Assembly (NCBI GenBank): GCA_930989745.1 | Contig: CAKNMY010000008.1 | Coordinates: 1-50,217 of the forward strand | From: an uncultured Lachnospiraceae bacterium | Lineage (GTDB): Bacteria; Bacillota; Clostridia; Lachnospirales; Lachnospiraceae | DNA: 50,217 nt | Direction of reading: 5' to 3' | Notes under the pieces: generated by a model | The model's database searches: none | What the model was told of the DNA's origin: nothing | Seen by the model: only the letters and a program-made list of their open reading frames with translations | Shown: piece by piece, positions 6,409-14,433 of the stretch | How positions within the stretch are numbered: the stretch's first letter is position 1 | Layout of the letters: each line of letters begins with the position of its first letter | Program-made: the position numbers and the translations under genes

Positions 6409-8299
6409 GACGAAGCAGCCAAAGAAAGTACAGGTCTCCAAAAATACTGTGAAGACCGGCCTGAGACTGTTAAAGTATGTGACCAGCGCGTATAAGCTGA
6501 AGTTTATCCTTGTATGTATCTGCATCATTATAAGCGCTGTGGCTTCCGTATCCGTATCCCTTTCTCTAAAGTTTCTGCTGGATGACTTTATTATCCCTCT
6601 GATCGGACAGCAGGATCCGGATTTCGGAGAACTGTATATGGCGATGGCAGTGCTTGGAACTATTTTTGCTCTGGGTATTATCGCAAGTTTTATTTACAAC
6701 CGTCAGATGGTATATATCGGACAGGGAGTGCTCAAAAAAGTCAGAGATGAGATGTTCGAGCATATGCAGAAACTTCCCATCCGCTATTTTGACCAGAATA
6801 CCAACGGATCGATCATGAGTCTTTATACGAACGATACCGATACGCTGCGTCAGATGATTAACCAGAGTATCCCTCAGGTGCTGATGTCATCCATTACAAT
6901 CGTTGTAACCTTTGTTTCAATGCTGCTGCTGAGCCCGCTGCTGACGATTCTGGCTGTTGCGATGATCTTTGTTCTGGTCTTTGTGTCAAAGAAGATCGGA
7001 GGAAACAGCGGAAAGTACTTTGTCCGTCAGCAGGTGGACATCGCGGCTGTGACCGGATTTGTGGAGGAGCGCATGAACGGACAGCGTGTCATCAAAGTGT
7101 TCAATCATGAGCGCAAGTCTGAAGAAGAATTTGATGAATTAAATGAGCGCCTGTTCAACAGCGCGGCAAACGCAAACACTTTTGCGAATATGATGGGGCC
7201 AATCATCGGAAACCTTGGAAACCTTCAGTTCGTGCTGACCGCTGTGCTGGGCGGCGCGCTTTCCATTGCGGGAATCGGCGGTATCACGCTCGGCGTTATG
7301 GCGTCTTATCTGCAGTTTACCAAGAGCTTCACGCAGCCGTTCATGCAGGTTGCGCAGCAGTTCAACTCCATTGTCATGGCACTCGCGGGAGCGGAGCGTA
7401 TCTTCAGTCTGATTGACGAGGAGCCGGAGGTAGATGAGGGTTATGTAACTCTGGTAAATGCGAGAAAAGATTCTGACGGAAATATCACAGAGTGCAAAGA
7501 GAGAACCGGACTGTGGGCGTGGAAGCATCCGCATCAGGCGGACGGAAGCGTGACTTATACAGAGCTGAAAGGCGATGTGCGTTTCTTTGATATGACCTTT
7601 GGATATACGGAACGCAAGATGGTGCTTCATGATCTGACGCTGTACGCAAAGCCGGGACAGAAGCTGGCATTTGTAGGTTCCACGGGAGCTGGAAAGACTA
7701 CGATTACAAACCTGATTAACCGCTTCTATGATGTGCAGGACGGTAAGATCCGCTATGACGGCATCAACATCAACAAGATCAAGAAGGCAGATCTGCGCCG
7801 GTCTCTCGGAATCGTGCTTCAGGATACGCATCTGTTTACCGGAACGATCATGGAGAATATCCGGTACGGAAAGCTTGACGCGACGGACGAGGAAGTATTT
7901 GCTGCGGCAAGGCTTGCGCACGCAGATCAGTTTATCAATATGCTGCCCAACGGCTATAACACGCATCTGAGCGGCGACGGCGAGGAGCTCTCTCAGGGCC
8001 AGCGCCAGCTTCTCGCGATCGCGAGAGCGGCTGTGGCGGATCCGCCGGTTCTGATTCTGGATGAAGCGACCTCCAGTATTGACACGCGTACCGAGGCTAT
8101 TGTGCAGAAGGGTATGGATAACCTGATGAAGGGACGTACGGTATTTGTAATCGCTCACCGGCTTTCGACCATCCGCAACAGTGACGCGATCATGGTTCTG
8201 GAGCACGGGCGCATTATTGAGAGGGGATCACATGAAGACCTGATCAAGCTGAAAGGAACGTATTACCAGTTATATACAGGAAAGCTGGAGCTTTCATAA
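6401..8299 (+). CDS. ABC exporter half-transporter, catalytic-site subunit
   Basis: The 632-residue partner of the preceding subunit has a six-helix membrane domain (about residues 30-320) and a nucleotide-binding domain with canonical motifs: Walker A GSTGAGKTT (Lys432), signature LSQGQ, Walker B LILDEAT with Glu555, and H-loop His586 in IAHRLST. The stretch between the two domains (about residues 345-395) is longer than usual and includes WAWKHPHQADGS, as in the LmrD/BmrD-type larger subunits. The two genes overlap (ATGAGTGA region), which fits an obligate heterodimer. A strong hairpin terminator follows at 8310-8342. Confidence 0.93.
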   Translation: MSETKQPKKVQVSKNTVKTGLRLLKYVTSAYKLKFILVCICIIISAVASVSVSLSLKFLLDDFIIPLIGQQDPDFGELYMAMAVLGTIFALGIIASFIYNRQMVYIGQGVLKKVRDEMFEHMQKLPIRYFDQNTNGSIMSLYTNDTDTLRQMINQSIPQVLMSSITIVVTFVSMLLLSPLLTILAVAMIFVLVFVSKKIGGNSGKYFVRQQVDIAAVTGFVEERMNGQRVIKVFNHERKSEEEFDELNERLFNSAANANTFANMMGPIIGNLGNLQFVLTAVLGGALSIAGIGGITLGVMASYLQFTKSFTQPFMQVAQQFNSIVMALAGAERIFSLIDEEPEVDEGYVTLVNARKDSDGNITECKERTGLWAWKHPHQADGSVTYTELKGDVRFFDMTFGYTERKMVLHDLTLYAKPGQKLAFVGSTGAGKTTITNLINRFYDVQDGKIRYDGININKIKKADLRRSLGIVLQDTHLFTGTIMENIRYGKLDATDEEVFAAARLAHADQFINMLPNGYNTHLSGDGEELSQGQRQLLAIARAAVADPPVLILDEATSSIDTRTEAIVQKGMDNLMKGRTVFVIAHRLSTIRNSDAIMVLEHGRIIERGSHEDLIKLKGTYYQLYTGKLELS

Positions 8300-8309
8300 T
8301 ACAGAGAAT

Positions 8310-8342
8310 AGAAGAGGCACACCGCCGCGGTGTGCCTCTTCT
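8310..8342. terminator. Bidirectional hairpin between the ABC operon and leuA
   Basis: AGAAGAGGCACACC and GGTGTGCCTCTTCT form a 14-bp perfect stem around GCCGC. It sits between the convergent ABC operon (stop 8299) and leuA (stop 8345 on the minus strand) and can serve both. The T tract is short on both sides. Confidence 0.75.
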
Positions 8343-8344
8343 GA

Positions 8345-10003
8345 TTATCGGTTGTTGATCGCTGTGACAAGAGCGTCGATCGATGCGCGGATAATATCCG
8401 GATCCACGCCTGCGCCCCAGGCGAGCGAGCCGTCCGGCTTGCGGATTCCCACATAGGCGATCGCCTTGGAACTGGAACTCTGCTCCAGAGCGTGCTCCTG
8501 GTAAGTTACCAGATCGTACTTCAGGCCGTAAGCCTTCTTGAGCGCATTGCTGACAGCGTTCAGGCGGCCGTTTCCGGGAGCTTCGGTTACAGTTTTTCTG
8601 CCGTTGTTCACGCTGGAGACAACGCTTGCCGTGATGCCGTCCGAAGTCTGCTGGAAATGCACTTCATGGATTGCGTACGGTGTGGTGACATTCTCAAAGG
8701 TCTGTTTGAACAGATCGAAGATTTCTTCAGGCAGCAATTCCTTGTGCAGATGGTCTGAGACAGCCTTTGCGGCGTATCCCATTGCCTCGCGCATTTTCGC
8801 CGGCAGATTCAGGCCGAACTTGGACTCGAGGATATAGCCTACGCCGCCTTTTCCGGACTGGCTGTTGATGCGGATGACGTCGGCGTCGTAATTCCTGCCC
8901 ACGTCGGTGGGATCTATGGGCAGATACGGAACAGTCCAGTGATCCGGATCCTTCTCGTCGATCCATTTCATGCCCTTGGCAATTGCGTCCTGGTGAGAGC
9001 CGGAGAACGCGGCGAATACGAGTGCTCCGCTGTAGGGGCTTCGCTCACTGATCTTCATGCCGGTGTATTCCTCGTATTTTTCGCAGATATACGGCATATC
9101 TGAGAAGTCAAGCCCGGGATCCACGCCCTGAGCGTACATGTTCATGGCGAGAGTTACGATATCCACATTTCCGGTGCGCTCGCCGTTGCCGAACAGCGTT
9201 CCCTCAATACGGTCCGCTCCGGCGAGAAGGCCCATCTCGGCGTCAGCCACGCCGCAGCCGCGGTCATTGTGGGGATGCAGGGATACTACGACGTTTTCTC
9301 TGTATTTCAGGTTGTCGCACATGTACTCGATCTGGCTGGCGTACACATGGGGCATGGAGTGCTCTACGGTAACCGGAAGATTGATGATCGCTTTCTTATC
9401 GGGTGTGGGCTTCCATACGTCCAGAACGGCATTGCAGACCTCCAGAGCGTATTCAGGCTCCGTCCCGGTGAAGCTCTCGGGGCTGTACTCAAAAAGGAAG
9501 TTGCCCTCGGTCTCATCGGCCAGTTTCTTTAAGAGTGCCGCGCCGTCCACGGCGATTTTGAGGATCTCTTCTTTGGACTTTTTGAATACCTGCTCTCTCT
9601 GAGAAAGGGAGGTAGAGTTGTATACGTGGACAATAGCTTTCGGAGCGCCCTTTACCGCCTCAAATGTTTTGCGGATAATGTGCTCGCGCGCCTGAGTCAG
9701 TACCTGGATCGTTACATCGTCCGGAATCAGGTTCTGCTCGATCAGGGCTCTGAGAAATTCGTATTCTGTCTCCGAAGCTGCCGGAAAGCCGACCTCAATT
9801 TCCTTAAAACCGATTTTGACCAGCAGTTTGAAAAATTCGATCTTCTGCTCCAGGCTCATGGGGATTACCAGAGCCTGATTGCCGTCGCGCAGATCGACGC
9901 TGCACCATGCAGGAGCTTTGTCTACGTATTCCTTTTCAACCCATTTGGTACATTTCTGCGGGGGCATAAAATACTGTCTCACATATTTTTTATGATTCAT
10001 CAT
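8345..10003 (-). CDS. leuA: 2-isopropylmalate synthase
   Basis: The 552-residue enzyme condenses acetyl-CoA with 2-ketoisovalerate, the first committed step of leucine synthesis. It has the HMGL-like TIM barrel with WCSVDLRDGNQAL near residue 33, metal-binding SLHPHNDRG, and GNGERTGNVDIVTLAMN, followed by the regulatory LeuA allosteric domain at the C-terminus (about residues 420-552). The longer N-terminal region and overall length match the LeuA type-2 group (actinobacterial and clostridial) rather than the E. coli type. Two adjacent ATG codons (10003 and 10000) could start it, behind AAAGGAGGAAAAAGCT. Expression is controlled by the T-box leader immediately upstream. Confidence 0.95.
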   Translation of the reverse strand: MMNHKKYVRQYFMPPQKCTKWVEKEYVDKAPAWCSVDLRDGNQALVIPMSLEQKIEFFKLLVKIGFKEIEVGFPAASETEYEFLRALIEQNLIPDDVTIQVLTQAREHIIRKTFEAVKGAPKAIVHVYNSTSLSQREQVFKKSKEEILKIAVDGAALLKKLADETEGNFLFEYSPESFTGTEPEYALEVCNAVLDVWKPTPDKKAIINLPVTVEHSMPHVYASQIEYMCDNLKYRENVVVSLHPHNDRGCGVADAEMGLLAGADRIEGTLFGNGERTGNVDIVTLAMNMYAQGVDPGLDFSDMPYICEKYEEYTGMKISERSPYSGALVFAAFSGSHQDAIAKGMKWIDEKDPDHWTVPYLPIDPTDVGRNYDADVIRINSQSGKGGVGYILESKFGLNLPAKMREAMGYAAKAVSDHLHKELLPEEIFDLFKQTFENVTTPYAIHEVHFQQTSDGITASVVSSVNNGRKTVTEAPGNGRLNAVSNALKKAYGLKYDLVTYQEHALEQSSSSKAIAYVGIRKPDGSLAWGAGVDPDIIRASIDALVTAINNR

Positions 10004-10019
10004 AGCTTTTTCCTCCTTT

Positions 10020-10332
10020 TTATTAAAAAAGCCTTCCGTCTCCGAACTCCCATTTGGGATCGTTCAGAGACGAAAGGCTGCTATTCCTTACGCGGTACCA
10101 CTCTGCTTCATGAAATCACTCATGCACTTCTCAGATACGGATGAAATACTCATCTTATATCTTTCCCCGGATAACGGTGGGGATCCGTCTGCGCCTACTC
10201 TCCGGAGATTTCAGGCAGCCGCTACAAGGTCAGTTCGCCATCTTCCATCCGCCGCTTTCCACCATCCAGCGGCTCTCTGTGCTCAGGTCCATGGGTACTA
10301 GTCCTCTTCAACGCTTTTTCTGTTTGAGTTAG
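10020..10332 (-). promoter_or_regulatory. T-box riboswitch leader (leucine) of leuA
   Basis: On the minus strand the leader contains the T-box core AGAGTGGTACCGCG (complement of 10091-10104). It is followed by a terminator in which arms of about 13-14 bases (10066-10079 with 10029-10042) precede a T run. Stem I features are visible: AGAGAGCC, GGTGGAAAG and, further on, GGCGAACTGACCTTG. In that last block CTG (10231-10233) sits where the specifier codon is expected, just before ACCTTG. CTG is a leucine codon, which fits leuA. Uncharged tRNA-Leu would stabilise the antiterminator and turn the gene on. Confidence 0.93.
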
Positions 10333-10337
10333 TTATT

Positions 10338-10366
10338 ACTTTACCACTGAAAAGCGTTCCTGTCAA
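10338..10366 (-). promoter_or_regulatory. leuA promoter
   Basis: Read on the minus strand, TTGACA (10366-10361) and TAAAGT (10343-10338) are separated by 17 bp. The transcript would begin near 10331, at the start of the T-box leader. The rest of the gap to the next gene is described under the promoter at 10504. Confidence 0.8.
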
Positions 10367-10503
10367 CAGAAAAATTTGCCGCAGATCTGGCAGAAGCCGA
10401 GTGTGAAAGACTGAAGAGTGGAAGTCTTCCTCGTTTTTATCGCCTTTTTTAATGAAAAAGTGGGGGCATTTTCGTGAAATAAGCCAAAAATGGCGTGCGG
10501 TTA

Positions 10504-10532
10504 TTGACTTTGCGGTAGGGATTCCCTATAAT
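10504..10532 (+). promoter_or_regulatory. Promoter of the SleB-like gene
   Basis: TTGACT (10504-10509) and TATAAT (10527-10532) are separated by 17 bp, about 47 bases before the likely start codon. This is a sigma-A type promoter and not an obvious forespore sigma-G type. Confidence 0.75.
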
Positions 10533-10578
10533 TTCCCTGTAACATTCCAGAACGTGAAGAAATATGAGGAAAAAAGAT

Positions 10579-11388
10579 ATGAGAGCGGAAGAAATCATCC
10601 GCAGCGGGGAAGGGCACCGGATCATCCGGTTTCCCGGTGTGCGCAGAAGGGGACGGAGATTCCTGGTGTGCGCAGCCGCTGCAGCCGGTATCATACTGCT
10701 CCTGACTGTGCCGCTGGTACAGGAGAATTCCGGAAATACCTCCGGAGCGGCAGCGAAGGAGAATCAGGAAAAGGGCCTTGCCGGGCTGAACGGAATTATC
10801 TCCGGCATGAGTGTGATACAGATGAATAATCAGAAGACGAATCTTCTGGGAACCTCGTTTGAGCATGTGCTTGTCAGCCAGATTCGTTCGGAGACGAACG
10901 GAGCTTCAGAGCTGGACATGGGGGAGGAGGTTGCGCAGACAGTCAGCGAGCTGGATGATATTTCCAGTCAGTTTGCTGAGACAACCCGCATTTCCGACAC
11001 AGATTATGAGACACTGCTCGCCATTGTGGAAGCGGAGGCAGGCGGCGAGGATCTGGAAGGACGAATTATGGTTGCAAATGTTATTTTCAACCGCGTCAAA
11101 AGTGATCAGTTTCCCGATAATGTGACGGATGTCGTCTGGCAGACGAGCAGCGGAGCGCCGCAGTTTTCTCCGACTGTGGACGGCAGAATTCACACTGTAG
11201 GGATTTCTGAGACTACACGAGAGGCGGTAAACCGTGCGATCGACGGAGAAGATCTCTCTCAGGGCGCCCTGTTTTTCGTGGCAAAGGACCAGGCGGAGAA
11301 AAAGAACGTGGAATGGTTCGACGCCAATCTGAAGTTTCTGTTTCGGCACGGGGTACACAGCTTCTATACTTACGCGGAAGCGTCATAA
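10579..11388 (+). CDS. SleB/CwlJ-type cell-wall (spore cortex) hydrolase
   Basis: About 269 residues. A hydrophobic segment near the N-terminus (LVCAAAAAGIILLLTVPLV) acts as a signal anchor. It is followed by a low-complexity linker and a C-terminal Hydrolase_2 domain. The domain begins at TDYETLLAIVEAEAGGEDLEGRIMVANVIFNRV, which carries the conserved catalytic Glu region, and continues with QFSP and the VNRAIDGEDLSQGALFF segment. Family members hydrolyse cortex peptidoglycan at germination; vegetative homologues also exist. I chose ATG 10579 because GAGGAAAAAAG lies just upstream; ATG 10564 is possible but has a weaker site. The promoter is a vegetative type, so a role outside germination is possible. 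Confidence 0.85.
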   Translation: MRAEEIIRSGEGHRIIRFPGVRRRGRRFLVCAAAAAGIILLLTVPLVQENSGNTSGAAAKENQEKGLAGLNGIISGMSVIQMNNQKTNLLGTSFEHVLVSQIRSETNGASELDMGEEVAQTVSELDDISSQFAETTRISDTDYETLLAIVEAEAGGEDLEGRIMVANVIFNRVKSDQFPDNVTDVVWQTSSGAPQFSPTVDGRIHTVGISETTREAVNRAIDGEDLSQGALFFVAKDQAEKKNVEWFDANLKFLFRHGVHSFYTYAEAS

Positions 11389-11427
11389 TCACATGAACCC
11401 CATGATATCCTTTTTTTATTTTCAGGC

Positions 11428-11456
11428 TTGTCACAGAAAAATCCGTATGCTATAAT
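11428..11456 (+). promoter_or_regulatory. thrC promoter
   Basis: TTGTCA (11428-11433) and TATAAT (11451-11456) are separated by 17 bp, with about 50 bases of leader to the start codon. No attenuator structure is obvious in the leader. Confidence 0.75.
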
Positions 11457-11512
11457 CGTGAATAAATATTTTTACGTTTTACAAGAGTAAAGCGAAAGAA
11501 GAGAGGGAAAGG

Positions 11513-13012
11513 ATGAGTATCATGGAAGTATTGTATAGTAGCACCCGGGGCGGCAGTGCCCAGGTAAGCGCGTCTGAGGCGATTTTAAAGGGGCTTTCCG
11601 AGGACGGCGGGCTGTTTGTACCCACCAGGATTCCGAAGCTGGATATCCCCATGGAGAAGCTGGCGAAGATGAGCTATCAGGAGACGGCTTACGAGGTGAT
11701 GAGCCGTTTTCTCACTGATTTTACGGAAGAAGAACTGAAGTCCTGTATCGCGAAAGCGTACGATTCCAAGTTTGACACGGAGGAGATTGCGCCTCTCGTG
11801 AAGGCAGACGGCGCGTATTATCTGGAGCTTTTCCATGGAGCGACAATTGCCTTTAAGGATATGGCACTCTCTATTCTTCCGCATCTGATGACGACCTCGG
11901 CGAAGAAGAATCATGTGGAAAATGAGATTGTGATTCTGACAGCCACTTCCGGAGACACAGGGAAGGCTGCAATGGCAGGTTTTGCCGATGTTCCGGGAAC
12001 GAGAATCATTGTATTCTACCCGAAGGACGGCGTAAGCCCTGTCCAGGAGAAGCAGATGGTGACCCAGAAGGGTGAGAATACCAGCGTTGTAGCGATCCGC
12101 GGCAATTTTGACGACGCGCAGACAGGCGTGAAGAAGATGTTCAATGACCGTGAGCTGGCGGCAGAGCTGAAAGAGAAGGGATTTCAGTTCAGCTCCGCGA
12201 ATTCCATCAACATCGGGCGTCTGGTGCCCCAGATCGTATACTATGTGTACGCATACGCCAGCCTGGTGAGAAACGGCGAGCTGGCTGACGGCGAGCCGAT
12301 GAATATCGTGGTTCCGACCGGCAATTTCGGAAATATTCTGGCAGCATACTATGCGAAGCTGATGGGACTTCCGGTGGCGAAGCTGATCTGTGCATCCAAT
12401 GAGAATAAGGTTCTGTTTGACTTTTTCCGTACGGGCGCGTACGACAGGAACAGAGAGTTTGTCCTGACCTCCTCACCGTCCATGGATATTCTGATCTCCA
12501 GCAATTTGGAACGTCTGATCTACCGCCTGGCAGACAATGACGCGGACAGGAACCGTGAACTGATGGAGCAGCTTTCCGGAACCGGTAGGTACGAGATTTC
12601 AGAGGACATGAAGGAGAAGCTTTCCGATTTTTACGGCAATTATGCTGACGAGGAGGAGACAGCTCAGGAAATCCGCAGACTGTATGAGGACACAGGCTAT
12701 GTGATTGATACGCATACTGCGGTGGCGTCTGCTGTGTACTGTAAGTACAAGGCGGAGACATCTGACGGTACGAAGACTGTGATCGCATCTACCGCAAGCC
12801 CGTTCAAGTTCTCCAGAAGCGTACTTCATGCCATTGATAAAAAGTACGATGCACTCGATGATTTTGCTCAGATTGACGAGCTTGCACGCATCGCGAACGT
12901 GAAGATACCGAATGCCATTGAGGAGATCCGTACTGCGCAGGTGCGCCATAATACCGTGGCAGACGTATCTGAGATGAAAGATACGGTTAAAAAGATTCTG
13001 GGGCTGCAGTAA
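11513..13012 (+). CDS. thrC: Threonine synthase
   Basis: The 499-residue PLP enzyme converts O-phosphohomoserine to threonine. The N-terminal family motif YSSTRGG is followed by the PLP lysine, Lys115 in GATIAFKDMAL. The substrate/cofactor binding segments TATSGDTGKAA, FSSANSINIGRL and VVPTGNFGNILAAYYAK are all present. Length fits the long (fungal/E. coli-like) class. The start at 11513 follows GAGAGGGAAAGG; an in-frame ATG nine bases later is an alternative. It is transcribed alone from its own promoter and is followed by the 6S RNA gene. Confidence 0.95.
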   Translation: MSIMEVLYSSTRGGSAQVSASEAILKGLSEDGGLFVPTRIPKLDIPMEKLAKMSYQETAYEVMSRFLTDFTEEELKSCIAKAYDSKFDTEEIAPLVKADGAYYLELFHGATIAFKDMALSILPHLMTTSAKKNHVENEIVILTATSGDTGKAAMAGFADVPGTRIIVFYPKDGVSPVQEKQMVTQKGENTSVVAIRGNFDDAQTGVKKMFNDRELAAELKEKGFQFSSANSINIGRLVPQIVYYVYAYASLVRNGELADGEPMNIVVPTGNFGNILAAYYAKLMGLPVAKLICASNENKVLFDFFRTGAYDRNREFVLTSSPSMDILISSNLERLIYRLADNDADRNRELMEQLSGTGRYEISEDMKEKLSDFYGNYADEEETAQEIRRLYEDTGYVIDTHTAVASAVYCKYKAETSDGTKTVIASTASPFKFSRSVLHAIDKKYDALDDFAQIDELARIANVKIPNAIEEIRTAQVRHNTVADVSEMKDTVKKILGLQ

Positions 13013-13030
13013 GTAATTCCGAATTTATTC

Positions 13031-13059
13031 TTGTCAAAACGCGTATACTAGAGTATAAT
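13031..13059 (+). promoter_or_regulatory. 6S RNA promoter
   Basis: TTGTCA (13031-13036) and TATAAT (13054-13059) with 17-bp spacing place the RNA start near 13066. There is no open reading frame with a ribosome binding site downstream, in keeping with an RNA gene. Confidence 0.75.
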
Positions 13060-13065
13060 AAAACC

Positions 13066-13260
13066 ATAGAAAAAGAACTTCCTGGGATGTCCGAGGCTCC
13101 CACTTATTTTTGAACCTACATTACTTTAAACGGGATTCCTACATTGTCTCATGGATGTCAGGCCGTCATTGCGCAGCGGAAGGCAGAAGTGTGACTGCGG
13201 TTGCCCACCTAGCATCAGCTAGGAGTCAAAAGGTGGGAAACGGCATTCTGGGAGTTAAAA
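13066..13260 (+). ncRNA. ssrS: 6S RNA
   Basis: The two ends show the 6S signature. The 5' side AACTTCCTGGGATGTCC (from about 13076) pairs with the 3' side GGCATTCTGGGAGTT (ending about 13258), much as the E. coli 6S ends CTCTGAGATGTTC and GGCATCTCGGAGA do. In between lie GAGGCTCCCAC, a long largely single-stranded centre, and a hairpin CACCTAGC...GCTAGGAG on the 3' side. Length is near 190 nt, with its own promoter and terminator. 6S RNA binds the sigma-A RNA polymerase holoenzyme in stationary phase. Recognition is by consensus memory, not by a covariance-model search. Confidence 0.75.
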
Positions 13261-13274
13261 AAGCAAAATGCCGC

Positions 13275-13298
13275 GAGAGTCCGGAAGGGCTCTTTTTT
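13275..13298 (+). terminator. Terminator of the 6S RNA
   Basis: AGAGTCC (13276-13282) pairs with GGGCTCT (13287-13293) around a GGAA tetraloop, followed by a T run to 13298. Confidence 0.8.
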
Positions 13299-13360
13299 CA
13301 TTAATACATATAATGAAGAAAGTCTGCCTGCCGGTTTTCTGTATAACAGGAGGAACAGAG

Positions 13361-14392
13361 ATGCAGAAGAATTTTGGAATGGTACAGGAAAAAAAGGAAG
13401 CTGTGCTGTATGAGATGGAAAATAAGAACGGGATGAGAGCAGCCGTGAGCAGCTACGGTGCTGTGCTGGTGTCGCTGCTGGTTCCGGACAGGGACAAAAA
13501 GCTGCGGGACGTAGTGCTTGGATATGACACCGCGGAGGGATATCAGAGCGGAAAGAGCTGGTTTGGCGCGACGATCGGACGCTGCGGGAACCGCACCGAG
13601 AACGCGCAGTTTTCGCTGAACGGCACAGTCTTCCATCTTGGGAAAAATGAGGGTGAAAACAATCTGCACAGCGGTCCGGACCGTTATGACTTTAAGTTCT
13701 GGGAAGTTCTGGAGGCGGATACGTGCCATGTGAAGTTCTTCCGCCGAAGCCCCGACATGGAACAGGGATTTCCGGGAAATTTTGATGTTTCCGTGACGTA
13801 TGAACTGACTGACGAAAATGAACTGAAGATTATCTACCACGGCGTCTGCGACCAGGATACGATAGCGAACATGACAAACCATTCTTACTTTAACCTGAAC
13901 GGGCATGACAGCGGAAACGTGATGAAGCACACGCTGCGCCTGAATGCGTTGCATTATACGCCTGTGCGGGCGGATTCCATCCCGACCGGAGAAATAGCGT
14001 CTGTGGAGGGAACAGCCATGGATTTCCGCCGGGAGAAGGAGATTGGCAGAGATATCGGAGCCGATGAGGAGCAGCTTGCGCTGACCGGAGGCTATGATCA
14101 CAATTATGTGCTGGATCAGCCGGGATTTGACATGCCATTTGCGGAGGTGAGAGGAGACCAGAGCGGTATTGTGATGAGGGCTTATACGGATTGCCCCGGC
14201 GTACAGCTGTATACCGCGAACTTTGTGGAACATGAGAAGGGAAAGAATGGGGCGGTCTATGAGAAGCGGGATGGCTTCTGCCTTGAGACGCAGTATTTCC
14301 CAAATTCCGCAAACGAAGAGAACTTCGCGTCCCCCATACTGAGAGCGGGAGAGACCTATGAGACTGAGACGGTCTACGCATTCGGAATCTGA
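13361..14392 (+). CDS. galM: Aldose 1-epimerase (galactose mutarotase)
   Basis: The 343-residue enzyme interconverts alpha and beta anomers of hexoses. Family motifs in order: GRCGNR, ENNLHSG (first catalytic-site His), NHSYFNLNGH (general acid His), YDHNYVLD, GVQLYTANF and the catalytic Glu in FCLETQYFPNS. It is cytosolic, with no signal peptide. ATG 13361 follows AACAGGAGGAACAGAG; longer starts would run back into the 6S terminator. It could be transcribed by read-through from the 6S promoter or from an unseen promoter; the next gene follows 41 bases later. The gene symbol is by family only. Confidence 0.9.
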   Translation: MQKNFGMVQEKKEAVLYEMENKNGMRAAVSSYGAVLVSLLVPDRDKKLRDVVLGYDTAEGYQSGKSWFGATIGRCGNRTENAQFSLNGTVFHLGKNEGENNLHSGPDRYDFKFWEVLEADTCHVKFFRRSPDMEQGFPGNFDVSVTYELTDENELKIIYHGVCDQDTIANMTNHSYFNLNGHDSGNVMKHTLRLNALHYTPVRADSIPTGEIASVEGTAMDFRREKEIGRDIGADEEQLALTGGYDHNYVLDQPGFDMPFAEVRGDQSGIVMRAYTDCPGVQLYTANFVEHEKGKNGAVYEKRDGFCLETQYFPNSANEENFASPILRAGETYETETVYAFGI

Positions 14393-14433
14393 GCGGACGC
14401 ATAGACTTTCTCCGGGGTGCATATATTATACCT

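Noticed and set aside
4975-6528. Long antisense open frame opposite the first ABC gene
   Set aside because: Composition is that of a shadow (His/Arg/Leu rich) and there is no start site signal.
13110-13304. Short protein over the 6S RNA region
   Set aside because: It lies wholly on the RNA structure and terminator, with no ribosome binding site.
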